Below are positions 37,615-47,503 of a stretch of 64,000 nucleotides of DNA, one piece after another. The DNA is taken from the NCBI GenBank assembly GCA_038501785.1, contig JBAMJR010000009.1, positions 6,440,001-6,504,000 on the forward strand. The letters are read 5' to 3'. Each line of letters starts with the position of its first letter. Within the stretch, counting starts at the first letter, position 1. Under the pieces are notes generated by a model. That model did no database searches and was not told the DNA's origin. It was given only the letters and a program-made list of their open reading frames with translations. Made by a program: the position numbers and the translations under genes. This DNA is from Myoxocephalus aenaeus. Lineage: Eukaryota > Chordata > Actinopteri > Perciformes > Cottidae.

Positions 37615-37857
37615 CACTTGTACTGCTCTAAAACTTTCATTACAATTTTCTTCAAACCACAAAAGGAATGTTTTCACATTTTGGGAAACACAATTACTTT
37701 GCTTTTTTTGCCAAGAGTTGGAATCAAAAGGTCACTACCACCCTCATGTCTGCACAGTCTGTACCTCCAACTCTTGGCAAAAAAAGCAAAGTAATTGTGT
37801 TTTCCAAAATGTGAAAACATTCCTTTTGTGATTTGAAGTTTTAGAACAGCACAAGTG
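37615..37857. repeat. Long fold-back: ~91-bp inverted arms around a 45-bp loop
   Basis: The left arm (37615-37721) and right arm (37767-37857) are reverse complements with about four substitutions and one 15-16-bp insertion in the left arm. The loop is 37722-37766. Inner arm ends read GCCAAGAGTTGG and CCAACTCTTGGC. The left arm is continuous with a dispersed repeat (TTTTGGGAAACACAATTAC), so the right arm looks like an inverted duplication of part of that repeat. Confidence 0.92.
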
Positions 37858-38135
37858 GGCGACTGTGGCTCAGTGGTGAGCAGGGTCATCCTTCAATCAG
37901 AGGATCGGCGGTTCGATCCCCGGCTCCGCTAGCCCATGTCGATGTGTCCTTGAGCAAGACACTTGACCCTAAATTGCTCCCGTAGCTGCGCCTACGGTGT
38001 ATGAATGTTAGATAATCCTGATGTGGCACCTTGCATGGTAGCTCCTCTCATCAGTGTGTGAATGATGTCATGTAGTGTTAAAGCGCTTTGAGTGGTTGGA
38101 AGACTAGAAAAGTGCTATACAAGTATAGGTCCATT
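37857..38135 (+). mobile_element. tRNA-derived SINE, forward copy
   Basis: The head GGGCGACTGTGGCTCAGTGG holds an A-box-like TGGCTCAGTGG, and GGCGGTTCGATCCCCGG holds a B-box match GGTTCGATCCC. The body includes GTGTCCTTGAGCAAGACAC and CCTGATGTGGCACCTTGC, and the tail reads TGCTATACAAGTATAGG. A second copy of the whole structure lies in reverse orientation at 39046-39312. The SINE begins exactly where the fold-back ends. No clear target-site duplication is seen. Confidence 0.9.
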
Positions 38136-38260
38136 TACAGTAAATATGAGGCTATCACCAGCTGTAGGTTAGCTCAAGACTGGAAGCAAGGGGGAAATGT
38201 CTAAATCTATATATTGTTTGTTTCAATCCGTACAAAAAGTGTGAAAAAAAACGACATGTT
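38136..38260 (+). repeat. Continuation of dispersed teleost-type repeat interrupted by the fold-back and SINE
   Basis: GTAAATATGAGGCTATCACC, GTAGGTTAGCTCAAGACTGG and TTGTTTGTTTCAATCCGTAC follow in the order also seen, more diverged, at 29.28-29.40 kb. The 37.67-37.76 kb segment appears to be the front of the same repeat copy. Confidence 0.5.
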
Positions 38261-38412
38261 TTAGTCTAAGAGTCATGTTTCTCTCACACAATCAGCTTGG
38301 CTCAGCTAGTCTTGACTGAGCAGGACTTGCTCTGTTGGGAGGTTGGCTGCGGGAGCTCGGGCGAGAGGTCACAGCCGATCCCCGTCCTGGGACTCTCTGA
38401 TGCTGCAGCTGC

Positions 38413-38559
38413 TCAGCACTGGACCTCCTTCCTGCTCTGAGTCTCTCTGACGGCCTCCGCTGACACCGCGGTGGGCTCGGCGGTGTCGGCGACAGTGTTT
38501 CCACCCCTCTTCTTCTTACTGGGTGTCCCGTCGTTCATAGCTGGCCGTCTCACCGCCAT
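38413..38559 (-). pseudogene. Possible N-terminal leader of the Pim-like pseudogene
   Basis: A minus-strand frame of 48 codons starts MAVRRPAMNDGTPSKKKRGG and is followed by a Thr/Ala/Glu-rich segment, ending in TGA at 38415-38413. Beyond that stop the frame continues for about 45 codons to the next stop. Upstream sequence can be read as SKRKAEKPRKKAEWV in another frame. Lys/Ser-rich leaders of this sort precede the kinase domain in fish Pim-like genes (recollection), and this lies 0.9 kb upstream of the P-loop exon on the same strand. The link is inferred from position and style, not from a motif. Confidence 0.3.
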
Positions 38560-39045
38560 TGGCACCTCAGTGGGGCTCTTTGGTAACCCTTGGCCTTGTT
38601 GGGTTTGCTGTCACCCATTCTGCCTTTTTTCTGGGTTTCTCTGCCTTTCTTTTGGACCGTGTCACCCTACAGTTGTCTCACACGCAGTTGTCGGGTTCGG
38701 TGGTGCAGCCACTGCCGTCTAGATATGGTCTGGTTCTGCAGACGTCTGTATTAAGTTCAACAACATTGTTTTTGCATATTGCAACTACTGCATTAAGGTC
38801 AAGTAAAGATTCCTGTTACGCTTTAAAAAAGTGAATTGCCTGTCTGTGACAAGACGGGAAGTTGCCCATGACCACCCACCACTTTGACCTCTAGACCCTT
38901 ACCAGTGGTGGGAAGTAACTGTGACTACGTTCATACTGCAGACAAATCTGTTTTTAGTTTTTTTTTTTCAATCAGATCTTTAAGATGCGATGTTGATCCG
39001 ATAAAAAATTCTAATTTGGACATGCCAAATGTTGACAGTCTGAAC

Positions 39046-39312
39046 ATTTATTAATAATACTTTGATTTTATATATCGCTTTTCAGAATACTCAAAGATGC
39101 TTTACATAGGAATCATTCACCCACTGATGAGAGGAGCTACCATGCAAGGTGCCACATCAGGACTATCTAACGTTCATACACGGTAGGCAGAGCAATTTAG
39201 GGTTAAGAGTCTTGCTCAAGGACACATTGACATGGGCTAGTGGAGCTGGGGATCGAACCGCCAATCCTCTGATTGAAGGACGACCCTGCTCACCACTGAG
39301 CCACAGTCGCCC
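39046..39312 (-). mobile_element. tRNA-derived SINE, reverse copy
   Basis: Read on the minus strand it opens GGGCGACTGTGGCTCAGTGG with the B-box GGTTCGATCCCC, then GTGTCCTTGAGCAAGACTC, the body ATGTGGCACCTTGCATGG and a tail near GAAAAGCGATATATAAAATC. It matches the forward copy at 37857-38135 along its length. The two copies face each other across about 0.9 kb. Confidence 0.9.
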
Positions 39313-39560
39313 ATTTAAACAGATTACGATTGTAGATATTTAGTACTCAGCTTTAAAAGTCATTAAAATCCTGCTTTTGTGTAAATGCAGTGATAATACT
39401 GCAGTTATATAGTATGTAGAATAGCATAATTTAAAAGCCATTTGGCCTTTGATTTTTGACACTACTATGTGCACTACTTTTGGCCAATAATACTTTTGTA
39501 CTTTTACTTCAAGAGTCAAATTTTGAGTTAACAAAACATCCACAACTGTACCCGTTTCTG
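39313..39560. repeat. Diverged interspersed repeat (tentative)
   Basis: Words such as GTAGATATTTAGTACTCAGC, CCAATAATACTTTTGTAC and TTTTACTTCAAGAGTC resemble the inner part of a dispersed fish element whose usual start, AGTGGTGGGAAGTAACT, occurs at about 38914-38930. The reverse SINE would then have inserted into it. This is from memory and uncertain. Confidence 0.4.
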
Positions 39561-41134
39561 CTGGAGTGATACACGGCGGATGCAAAATTTATTTTTTGTT
39601 CAGAAAATGTATTGTAAAATGTCAGTTTGCAACCTTTTTCCCCCCACAAAGTAGAGGTGTAACGCAACCAAAAGAAAACAATTATATAAACCATATATTA
39701 CAAAATAATGAGTGCATTTCTTCCTTCTATTGCTTAACACACACACATTCCTTGATGTGAAATCGGGTCAGTATTTATTTCAGTCTGTGCTGGCACAGGC
39801 TACTTTGGACTAAAGCGTAGTGTTACTCCAGCTTCACCACTTAACCCTCGATATTGAACCCATATTGTATCGTCAACCTTTTTTCTTTTCCTCAGCCATA
39901 AAGAGTACGTTGTCAATGTGCCACGATATCCTTGGACCAAGATGAGGGGTGAAATGGTCACAGGAAGAAAAAACGGAAAAGCTTTGTGGAATTTCACACA
40001 AACCAGCAACAGCCTGAGGCGGGCGAGATAGGTGCACCGGCACATCACTAGCTCTATTGTTCCTTTCACCATCTGTCAAGATTGTGCTCGCACAGACACG
40101 CAGGACAGACCATCCAGGGGAAAGGATGTCTTGTTGTCACTACCTCCACTTTAGCCGCCCGTCTCTCTCTCCCGCTGAAAGCCTGTATCATTTAACATGC
40201 TCGGGCTGAGAGTTCAAAACAACACTAATGGCCTCTTGGAGATCTGGAGGAACTTCCAATGGGGCAGTATCTGTTACACCCGTCAGCCGCACCACCCCAT
40301 CCCCGGACCTCAGAGGGTTGTCACACTTTGCGATATTTTGATGCCGCATACATCACCGAGGCTGGCTCCGATCTCGTGGAGGTCAAGAGGGTCACGCGCT
40401 CGGCTTTGGAAGGCAGGCCTGTGCAAGATGTCATAATAGAATTCCTCCCCCTTTCACCCTCACGGCGTGACTTGGATGAAGTTCCTGGCTGAAGGAGTCG
40501 TGGCTTTTTATCTTCTTTTTCTCCTTAGCTATACATAACAGCGAGATATGCCAGAAAATCCGAATATTATTTTTGACCAGCTCTGTTTTTATGTTTTTTT
40601 TTGCTGTTATTCTATGCAGTGGAACTAATTTAAATGATGACGTGTCCAATTGTGTTTTATGGTGCGATGTTTGAAAAGAGGCCTCTTGAAAACGACACGG
40701 CTTGTCCCGATCCTTGCCTGTGTGTTTCGCCGGCTATAGAGCCGTCACCTGTGCTTGGCCAGACCCCAGAACAGCCTCGGCTCTCCCACCTGTGCCCCGG
40801 TCACACATAATGTGGGGGAGGAAGATCATTACCACCCCCAACATCCATCAGGCCCGGTGCCTGAATGGCTGTTCATATAAAAAGGTCCATGCGCTGCCTC
40901 CAGTGCCTCCTGACAGAAAGTGACAAGGCCTGTGCTCGTTAAATATTATGCAGCCGGCACGGGGGAGGTAAACAACAGTTGAGCCATGTTTTCTTGATGG
41001 AAATATTAAGTCAGAGATTGTGTACTACATTCGCAAGAGTACAAGAAATCGGAAGGCAAGTGTTGCAGCGACAGTGTCAGATATCTTTATAGGAAGCTGG
41101 GGCAAAGTGAAAGAAACAAGGAGAGTGATGGGAG
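39561..41134. other. Non-coding stretch, nothing recognised
   Basis: No gene or repeat recognised. Overlapping minus-strand frames at 39800-40079 show no domain-like content. Confidence 0.45.
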
Positions 41135-41278
41135 TAGGTTTGGGTACCGAAAACCGGTGCCTAACGGACTGAAACGCAAAGCAGATTTCGGTGCTTCCTT
41201 TCAGTGCCTGAGCCGATTGAAATACTTTTTTACACTACTCCAATGACTCCGTCCTGGCAGCAGGTAACGATAGCCTAC

Positions 41279-41469
41279 CGTTTGTATAGCTACAGTAGCT
41301 AGCTACCGTTTGAATAGCTACAGTAGCTAGCTACCGCTTGTATAGCTACAGTAGCTAGCTACCGTTTGTATAGCTACAGTAGCTAGCTACCGCTTGTATA
41401 GCTACAGTAGCTAGCTACCGTTTGTATAGCTACAGTAGCTAGCTACCGTTTGTATAGCTACAGTAGCAA
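41279..41469 (+). repeat. 28-bp minisatellite, about 6.8 units
   Basis: Units begin at 41281 and repeat every 28 bp through 41449. Each contains TATAGCTACAGTAGC and the 12-bp perfect palindrome GTAGCTAGCTAC, except the last partial unit. Variants CGTTTG, CGCTTG and CGTTTGAA distinguish units. Confidence 0.97.
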
Positions 41470-41485
41470 CCTTTTAACAGAGAAA

Positions 41486-41615
41486 ATGCCGAAATGTAAA
41501 CGGTCAAAAGTGTGGCTGTATTTCGCAAAAAAAAGATTCGAACAACGCGACGTGCAGCAAATGCAACAAAACAATTGTGTGTACGTCAAAGCGGAGGAAC
41601 CGCAGCTGACCGGCA
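41486..41615 (+). pseudogene. hAT transposase BED zinc-finger fragment, frameshifted
   Basis: From ATG 41486 the frame reads MPKCKRSKVWLYFAKK. After the A-run at 41527-41535, shifting frame gives DSNNATCSKCNKTIVC, the core of a BED finger (aromatic residue, then Cys-x2-Cys). The downstream His pair and the rest of the transposase are missing. BED fingers bind DNA in hAT transposases and their domesticated relatives. An A-run frameshift plus truncation makes it non-functional. Confidence 0.7.
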
Positions 41616-42021
41616 AGAACTTTGGCTGGGAGCGCTGCAGGAGAAACGTTCCAAGCCGCGACACAAAGTGAGATTATTAGGAGACGCGTTTGTTCCTCGG
41701 TTCATTTGGTGTTTGCCGAATTCAAGAGCAGCTCCGTCTGGTTTAGAAAAGCTCTCCCAGTTGAAGAATGATGACGTGTAGTCCAGTAAAGCAGCAGACT
41801 TCTGTTGCACACAGTCCTGATAGGGATATGTGGCCTGCCACATGATGCTTGTGCTGCAAAATAATTGCTGAAGTTTGTGTTTTGTATTTATTTATATTTA
41901 TTTAAGTATACTGTAAACTGTTGTTAACGGTTAATATATTGTTCATAGCTTGAAGCTGTAGTTTGAAGTTAAGTGTTTTGTATTTATTTATATTTATAGT
42001 ATACTTTAAACAGTTAATAAA

Positions 42022-42024
<3 letters not shown>

Positions 42025-42078
<54 letters not shown>
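42025..42078. repeat. (TA)27 microsatellite
   Basis: A pure TA run of 54 bp inside the hAT remnant. Confidence 0.97.
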
Positions 42079-42083
<5 letters not shown>

Positions 42084-42185
42084 TTTATTTATTTGTTTAC
42101 AGTTGAATCACATAAGTATTTATTCAACCATTTACTTATGTCATTAGTTAGGTACTGGTATTCAGTTTCAGCTCTTAAAACCCTA

Positions 42186-42778
42186 CACCTGTATGGGATT
42201 TCTGACTAATAAGTATTCCAAATCAAACAATGAAAATACATTGGTTGTTTATGCCGGTATTGGCAAGATGACATCATCTGTCTGTGCCTTCAAAACTGTT
42301 CCAAATCTCTAGGGGGTCAGGGCTTTTCCACCATGTTCCGCAAAGGGCTCACTGTAAACACTTCTTTCCCCATAGATTACAGCAGGTGAATTCACTAATC
42401 TGTCTTGACGTCTCTTTCGGGGAGAAGGAGTGCTTCTGAAACCAGCCTGTGTATTTTAAGAAACTCTTTATGACGCGTAGCCCTTCATTGCATGTGGTTA
42501 AATGGCACAGTCCCACTGTTTGATGGCTTTCTAATTAATTACACACAGAATCCGTTAATGTGTTCCTCCATAATGTGGGAGTGGGGATTATTATATTATT
42601 GCAAGTTTCTTAGCACTAGTGATTCGTTCGCCGTAATTGCAGCCGGGTTTCGGCTCAGTGTCATGAATAACGAGACAGACCTGCAATGCAATCTGGGGGA
42701 GCATGATGGATTTCGTATTGCTGGTCCCTCCCAGCTTCCGATCACAGTAGTTTAACTAGAGGGGCACTTTCTCTATTC
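42186..42778. other. Non-coding stretch, nothing recognised
   Basis: No gene or repeat recognised. Confidence 0.45.
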
Positions 42779-42996
42779 TATTGCTTGCCCAGGTGGATGC
42801 ATATTACGGGTATCTTGCTGTTGTTGTTCGAGGTTTTGGCAGCAACTGTGATAGAGACAACACCGCCAGCTATTGGCAAAGTCCCTTTAGCCAGGTGATC
42901 TTCATGCCCCATCAGCCCTTCTGTTTCATTTTTCACAAGACCTATGTGGTCTTGGCTGCTTGGGGCCTTCCCAATGAAGCGTTCAGACAAGTCTTT
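42779..42996. repeat. Unidentified ~220-bp duplicated block, copy 1
   Basis: It shares about 90% identity with 44787-45007, from TATTGCTTGCCCAGGTGG to CAGACAAGTCTTT. Both strands are open in this copy. The plus frame contains HQPFCFIFHKTYVVLA and the minus frame SQDHIGLVKNETEGLMGH. I recognise neither as a known protein. It may be an exon-sized gene fragment or an unclassified dispersed repeat. Confidence 0.75.
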
Positions 42997-44314
42997 GGTT
43001 CCATTGGTGATTGGTTCCTGCGTCAACAATGTTAGAAGAAACAACATTGTACAGTGAAAAGTGCTTAGTTGAGTGAGCATTCATATGGAAGCCAAGTATT
43101 AATGCTAAATTATGTTCTTAGGACTCGGCCCTGCATTGTGAATCAGGCCATGGCTCTTTCAGCCACCATCACCCTATTTCTAGTTTTACTAGTCTTATCA
43201 ATTATGTCTGGTGATGTTAAGGGAACAAAAAATGTTGAAGGTTAAGGTTAGGGAAAGATTGTAGTAATGTAAGTAAAGACAGAGTGCAAATCCCTCGGGG
43301 TGACCATGAAGAGTCGACTATTTTATGATTTTATCAAAAGAATCTGATTCGACTGCCAATCTCACAGTCAAATTGTTGCATTGGGGGGAAAATATCATGC
43401 AACAAAGGATTATTCCATTTGGGCTATACGGGGGGGGGGGGGAGGACTGGAACTTCTTTTACATAAAATTGAAGAAAAGAATATGTCAGTCCTACGAACA
43501 ACGCTGTTCTGAGACGACAGCTCAACAATTGTCACATGTATCTTGCACATTGCAGTTTTTAGGGTTTGTTGCCCTGACTTTCACCCCCGCCTGTAAGCAG
43601 CTGCACAGCAGCGATTTGTTACTTTGACACCAAATCCTGACATTTGCCAGACTCCAAGAGCAATAATTGCCTCTAGTGCTGCCTTCTTCACAGGCATGCA
43701 ACTGTCAGTCAGGAAGTAATCCATCATACAGCAGCCAGAGATACCACTCTTTGCACTGGTAGAGACCTTGATAGATACAAATGTTATGACAATATAATGA
43801 CACACTAGGACTGTTACTTGATATGGTGCTTTCCTCTGTAATGGAGAAAATGTTCACCTCGGAGGACTGTTTGTGCAGGTCCTGTTTGTTCAGCCCAAAC
43901 AGCAACGTCTGGAGTCCCGGTGCTACCGGCAGCTAGCTAGCAATGCATGTGTGCCAGTGTGTGTGGAGTGTGCCTTTGTGTCCGGCTCAGACTCTGACTG
44001 ACCTCAGATCTTAAGATATCCATTAGTTTCTTTTATTGTCCCCCAGTCTCTTTATTTTCCCTCTTCTTGTTTCTGTGTATGTTTATGAAGTGAAAGCACG
44101 CAGCCTTAGAATATTGTTTTTTATTCACATGGATGCATCTTTCTACGCAGCAATGAAAGCCCATGTTTTCATTCTGGAGACAGGAATTAAAATTCACTTG
44201 AAAAGAAAGGAATAATTAACATTGAAAATGGTTCCAATTTAAGAAAAGGAAATGACGGCACTTAATAAAGACATAACTGCTGCTTAGTATTTCAGAGAGC
44301 ACCATACCTTTAGT
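42997..44314. other. Non-coding stretch with a 13-G run
   Basis: No gene recognised. A G run lies at 43430-43442. Confidence 0.45.
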
Positions 44315-44480
44315 GAAGGTGCCCTTGAGCAAGGCACTTAACCTCCACCTGCTTTGGTGAATGTGTTTGGCCGTCATCAGCAGGAAACTCTGATTGCATT
44401 CTGCACCTCCCCAGTGTGAATGTGTGTACGCGTTTGAATGTGAAGCAGGGAATTACTGAAAGAGTGGACATGCTCAGCAC
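44315..44480 (+). mobile_element. SINE-type fragment (tentative)
   Basis: AAGGTGCCCTTGAGCAAGGC followed by ACTTAACC is the conserved body module of several fish tRNA-derived SINEs and resembles the module in the three copies at 13.3, 37.9 and 39.2 kb. No tRNA-like head is found just upstream, so this would be a 5'-truncated copy. Confidence 0.45.
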
Positions 44481-44786
44481 ATCTTTCGGGGCTAAATAAA
44501 AGGTGACAGACAGAAGTCTGGAGGGGATTTTTAATTATTTTTTTCCCAAAAACATGAATACTTTTGATGCTTGACGTTTTTAGTTATTTATTTTTTCTGT
44601 CAATCGGAAAGTTGAAGTCTTGAGCATCGTAAATAGGCTTTTTGGCGGAATTCATTGGGTGTTATTTTATTAAAAAAGGGACATTTTTAGGTTCATACCT
44701 ATATTTAAGGTTCTAGTTTACATGTTTTAATGTTCAAAGAACACATTATTTTTCTCTCACCGTCTGAATATACCTGTATTTACCTG

Positions 44787-45007
44787 TATTGCTTGCCCAG
44801 GTGGATGCATATTACGGGGATCTTGCGGTTGTTGTTCGAGGTTTTGGCAGCGACGGTGATAGGCAACCCCGCCAGCTACCCTATTGGCAAAGCCCCTTTA
44901 GTCAGGTGACCTTCATGCCCCATCAGCCCTTCTGTTTCATTTTTCACAAGACCTATGTGGTCTTGGCTGATGGGGGCCTTCCCAATGAAGCATTCAGACA
45001 AGTCTTT
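44787..45007. repeat. Unidentified ~220-bp duplicated block, copy 2
   Basis: This is the same block as 42779-42996, two kilobases away in the same orientation. It differs by scattered substitutions and a net 3-bp length change. The plus frame stays open in both copies, while the minus frame has a stop in this copy (after KGALPIG). Outside the block the flanks do not match. Confidence 0.75.
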
Positions 45008-46526
45008 AACCACCAGGGGCTCTCCACAGCCCATCAGGTTGTGGGAAATCCAACACTGGAGGGTCCACAATAGAAGACTGCTGGTCCGTCCTGATAGTTA
45101 GCAATGTGGTGCTGACAGCACCACATTGCATCTTTTTTTTATTATTATGAAGCATTGGGTGAAACGAAAATAATTGGACAATCCGCCATGCTAATAATCG
45201 GACCTCCTCATTTGTTTGAACGCATATCTGATAAAAAGTTGGAAACCACAGCCTTGGGGCAAAAGATATGAACGTATTTACCCCAATGCTCTGTTTTAGC
45301 GCTTGAACGACGATTAAATAAATGTTCAGTACAGTATATATTACATAATATAGAATGTACTGAACATTAATAACATTTTGGGACAAATTATTCAAATGTT
45401 TAGGGTCCTACTTGTATTTTGGGTTTGGACAAGTTTGGACATGTTACAAAAAACTTTTCTCAGTTTTAGCACCTGTCTCTCTAAGACCCCATAACAAAAA
45501 AGTCCAGTCTGCTAGGTTGTGAGAAAAATATGGAGCATGCATGTTTACAAAGGTAGTTCTCAAGCCGTAGTAAAGCTGCAGGTGACACAGGAAGGGGATC
45601 CAAATCCAGGCAGCTCACAAAAAAAAAAAACACATTGGGTTGACTTATTTCACAGTCGGGACTCCAGATACCGAAATATATGTGCAAATTGTTTCATGAT
45701 ATGCCCCCTTTAATGTGAACATAACATGTACATTAATATGAACATAAAATGTGCTATAATCTAAACATGCGTGAACCCTTGACAGGCCAAATAAAACCCA
45801 TGTAAAACTCCTGGGTATCTGCAGGCGGCCTTTATATAAGAGGTTTATCAATCAATTTCAGATTGAAAACATATCTTTATTCTACTGTCGCTAAAGTTGA
45901 ACAAAGCCAGGAGTGGGGTATTAGTGTCGCATGAGGGATTGTAGAGGAATGAGAGATGTCTCTGCAGGGTACGCTCTGTGTGTTGCTGCATGTCGTCTTT
46001 CACTCGGATTGAAACAAAGCATTTGCAAGGCTTGTAGACACTGGCACATTTCTGATTGATGTTTTCCTCTGTTTTGCATCTATAAATTATTAGAGATGAC
46101 ACCGGCTTTGGGAGGCAAAGGCTCCCAACAGATGAGGCTTACAGTATGGATTCATCCCGCACCAATAAAAGTCTGGTAGCCAGCGTTCAGGGCCCCACTA
46201 TGCATTATTATTCATGAATCCCTCTTCCTCCGTGACTTCTCCCCCCGTCGCCTCCATTCGCTCTCCTGCTCAGGAAGCACACACACCATACGATGTACAG
46301 GCCTTACGGAACATGGATTAATGCAGTGGCTCAGAAAAACAACGTGGTCTGTTTGCTAAAACAGCGAAAGGAACAAACTTGGGTGGATATTCCACCAAAT
46401 CCAAACACTGACATCCAAACTAGGAGTCGCATTTGGATGATTTGACTGATATAATTTAGATAAGAAACTTAAGGGTGGTTCTCAAGCATTAACAATAAAT
46501 GGCACGAGATGAAAGACTAGGTCTTA
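45008..46526. other. Non-coding stretch with two inverted repeats
   Basis: No gene recognised. There is a 29-bp near-perfect palindrome at 45101-45129 and 13-bp inverted repeats AATGTTCAGTACA at 45321-45333 and 45356-45368. The segment 45410-45715 ending ATGATATGCCCCCTTTAA resembles a dispersed fish repeat, from memory. Confidence 0.45.
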
Positions 46527-47069
46527 AAAGTGAAGCAAATGTGGAAGTGCCTTAAACATGCATTCTCCCTAATACCCCTCTGTTTGAAAAACAAGTCAGA
46601 TTGTATAGAAGTCTATGAGAAAATGACCCGATTTCTGACTTGAGTGATTACCTCAGTGAACATGAGTTTAATCATTCACTAGTTTCAAGTCTTCTTCAGT
46701 ATAGCATGATGTTCATTTGGTCAATTATGGTCAATTTAGAGTCAAACAGACAATGGACGCTATGCTTAAGGGCGTGGCTAATTTGTGATTGACAGGTCTG
46801 GGAGTTATATGTTTTCGTCTTATAACTTTAACCCTTTCACAGTGTTTATTTCAGTTCATTAAAGTGAATTGTAAAATTGTTGTCCCATAGAAATGTCTTC
46901 AGCGTCCTTAGACACTTCTATGCTGGATGAAGTGCTACACTTCTTAATGGAATAGTTTTACATGTTTTTCGTGTCACATCTGGTTGAAATCTAGGCTTAA
47001 AAACAGCAGTCCACAAACCAGTGGGTGATGTCACGGTGACAACGTCCACTTCTTATATTCTATGGTTCG
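46527..47069 (-). repeat. Dispersed ~500-bp teleost-type repeat, reverse copy
   Basis: On the minus strand the order of landmarks matches 22700-23200: ATAGAATATAAGAAGTGGACG at one end, CATAGACTTCTATACAATC, and AGAATGCATGTTTAAGGCAC at the other. Confidence 0.6.
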
Positions 47070-47503
47070 GACTAAATACCCATTATAATATATACAATTG
47101 AATAAACTAGAGAATGCAGTCCTGCACACGTACAATGATCAAATCATGACTACTTTCACTCGGTAAAACAACGTTTTTGAGTTTTCCTCATCTATCTATA
47201 CATAGTTTCATCTCAAAAACTTGACTCACAAACCGTTTGACAAGTTAACCTGACAAAGTGCATCACTGAGAACAAACAATTTCACCTCTTTTTTACTTCC
47301 TGCCCGTGTGATCATCCGCCCGCCCCGATGAGTTTGGCTTCTTCTGCTGCCTGCGCTCCAAAACACGACGTATCCTGTTAGTGAAATACATTAAAGGGGA
47401 ACATGGCCTTACAAATAAAAAAGTTCATGAGTTGTAAAAATACACCTCAGGGTTTTGCTGCCGTACTTGGTCTTGTATCACAAGTGGCTTTTCACTGACT
47501 TTA
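47070..47503. other. Non-coding stretch, nothing recognised
   Basis: No gene or repeat recognised. Confidence 0.45.

Larger units (their letters stand above)
41135..42185 (+). mobile_element. hAT-type element remnant with broken BED finger
   Basis: The left end reads TAGGTTTGGGTACCG and the right end, read inwards on the minus strand, starts TAGGGTTTTAAGAGC. These are weak inverted termini, and no 8-bp duplication is recognisable (GATGGGAG left, CACCTGTA right). Inside are a 28-bp minisatellite, a damaged BED zinc-finger coding segment at 41486-41615 and an (AT)n tract. BED fingers are characteristic N-terminal domains of hAT transposases, so this is probably an internally deleted autonomous copy. 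The exact boundaries are uncertain. Confidence 0.6.

Noticed and set aside
37866..37938. Possible tRNA gene (A box and B box present)
   Set aside because: The sequence continues into a SINE body and has a reverse copy at 39.2 kb. No proper acceptor stem closes around the boxes.
41279..41469. 28-bp partly palindromic direct repeats, a CRISPR-repeat length
   Set aside because: There are no spacers between units, and the array lies inside a hAT remnant in a vertebrate genome.
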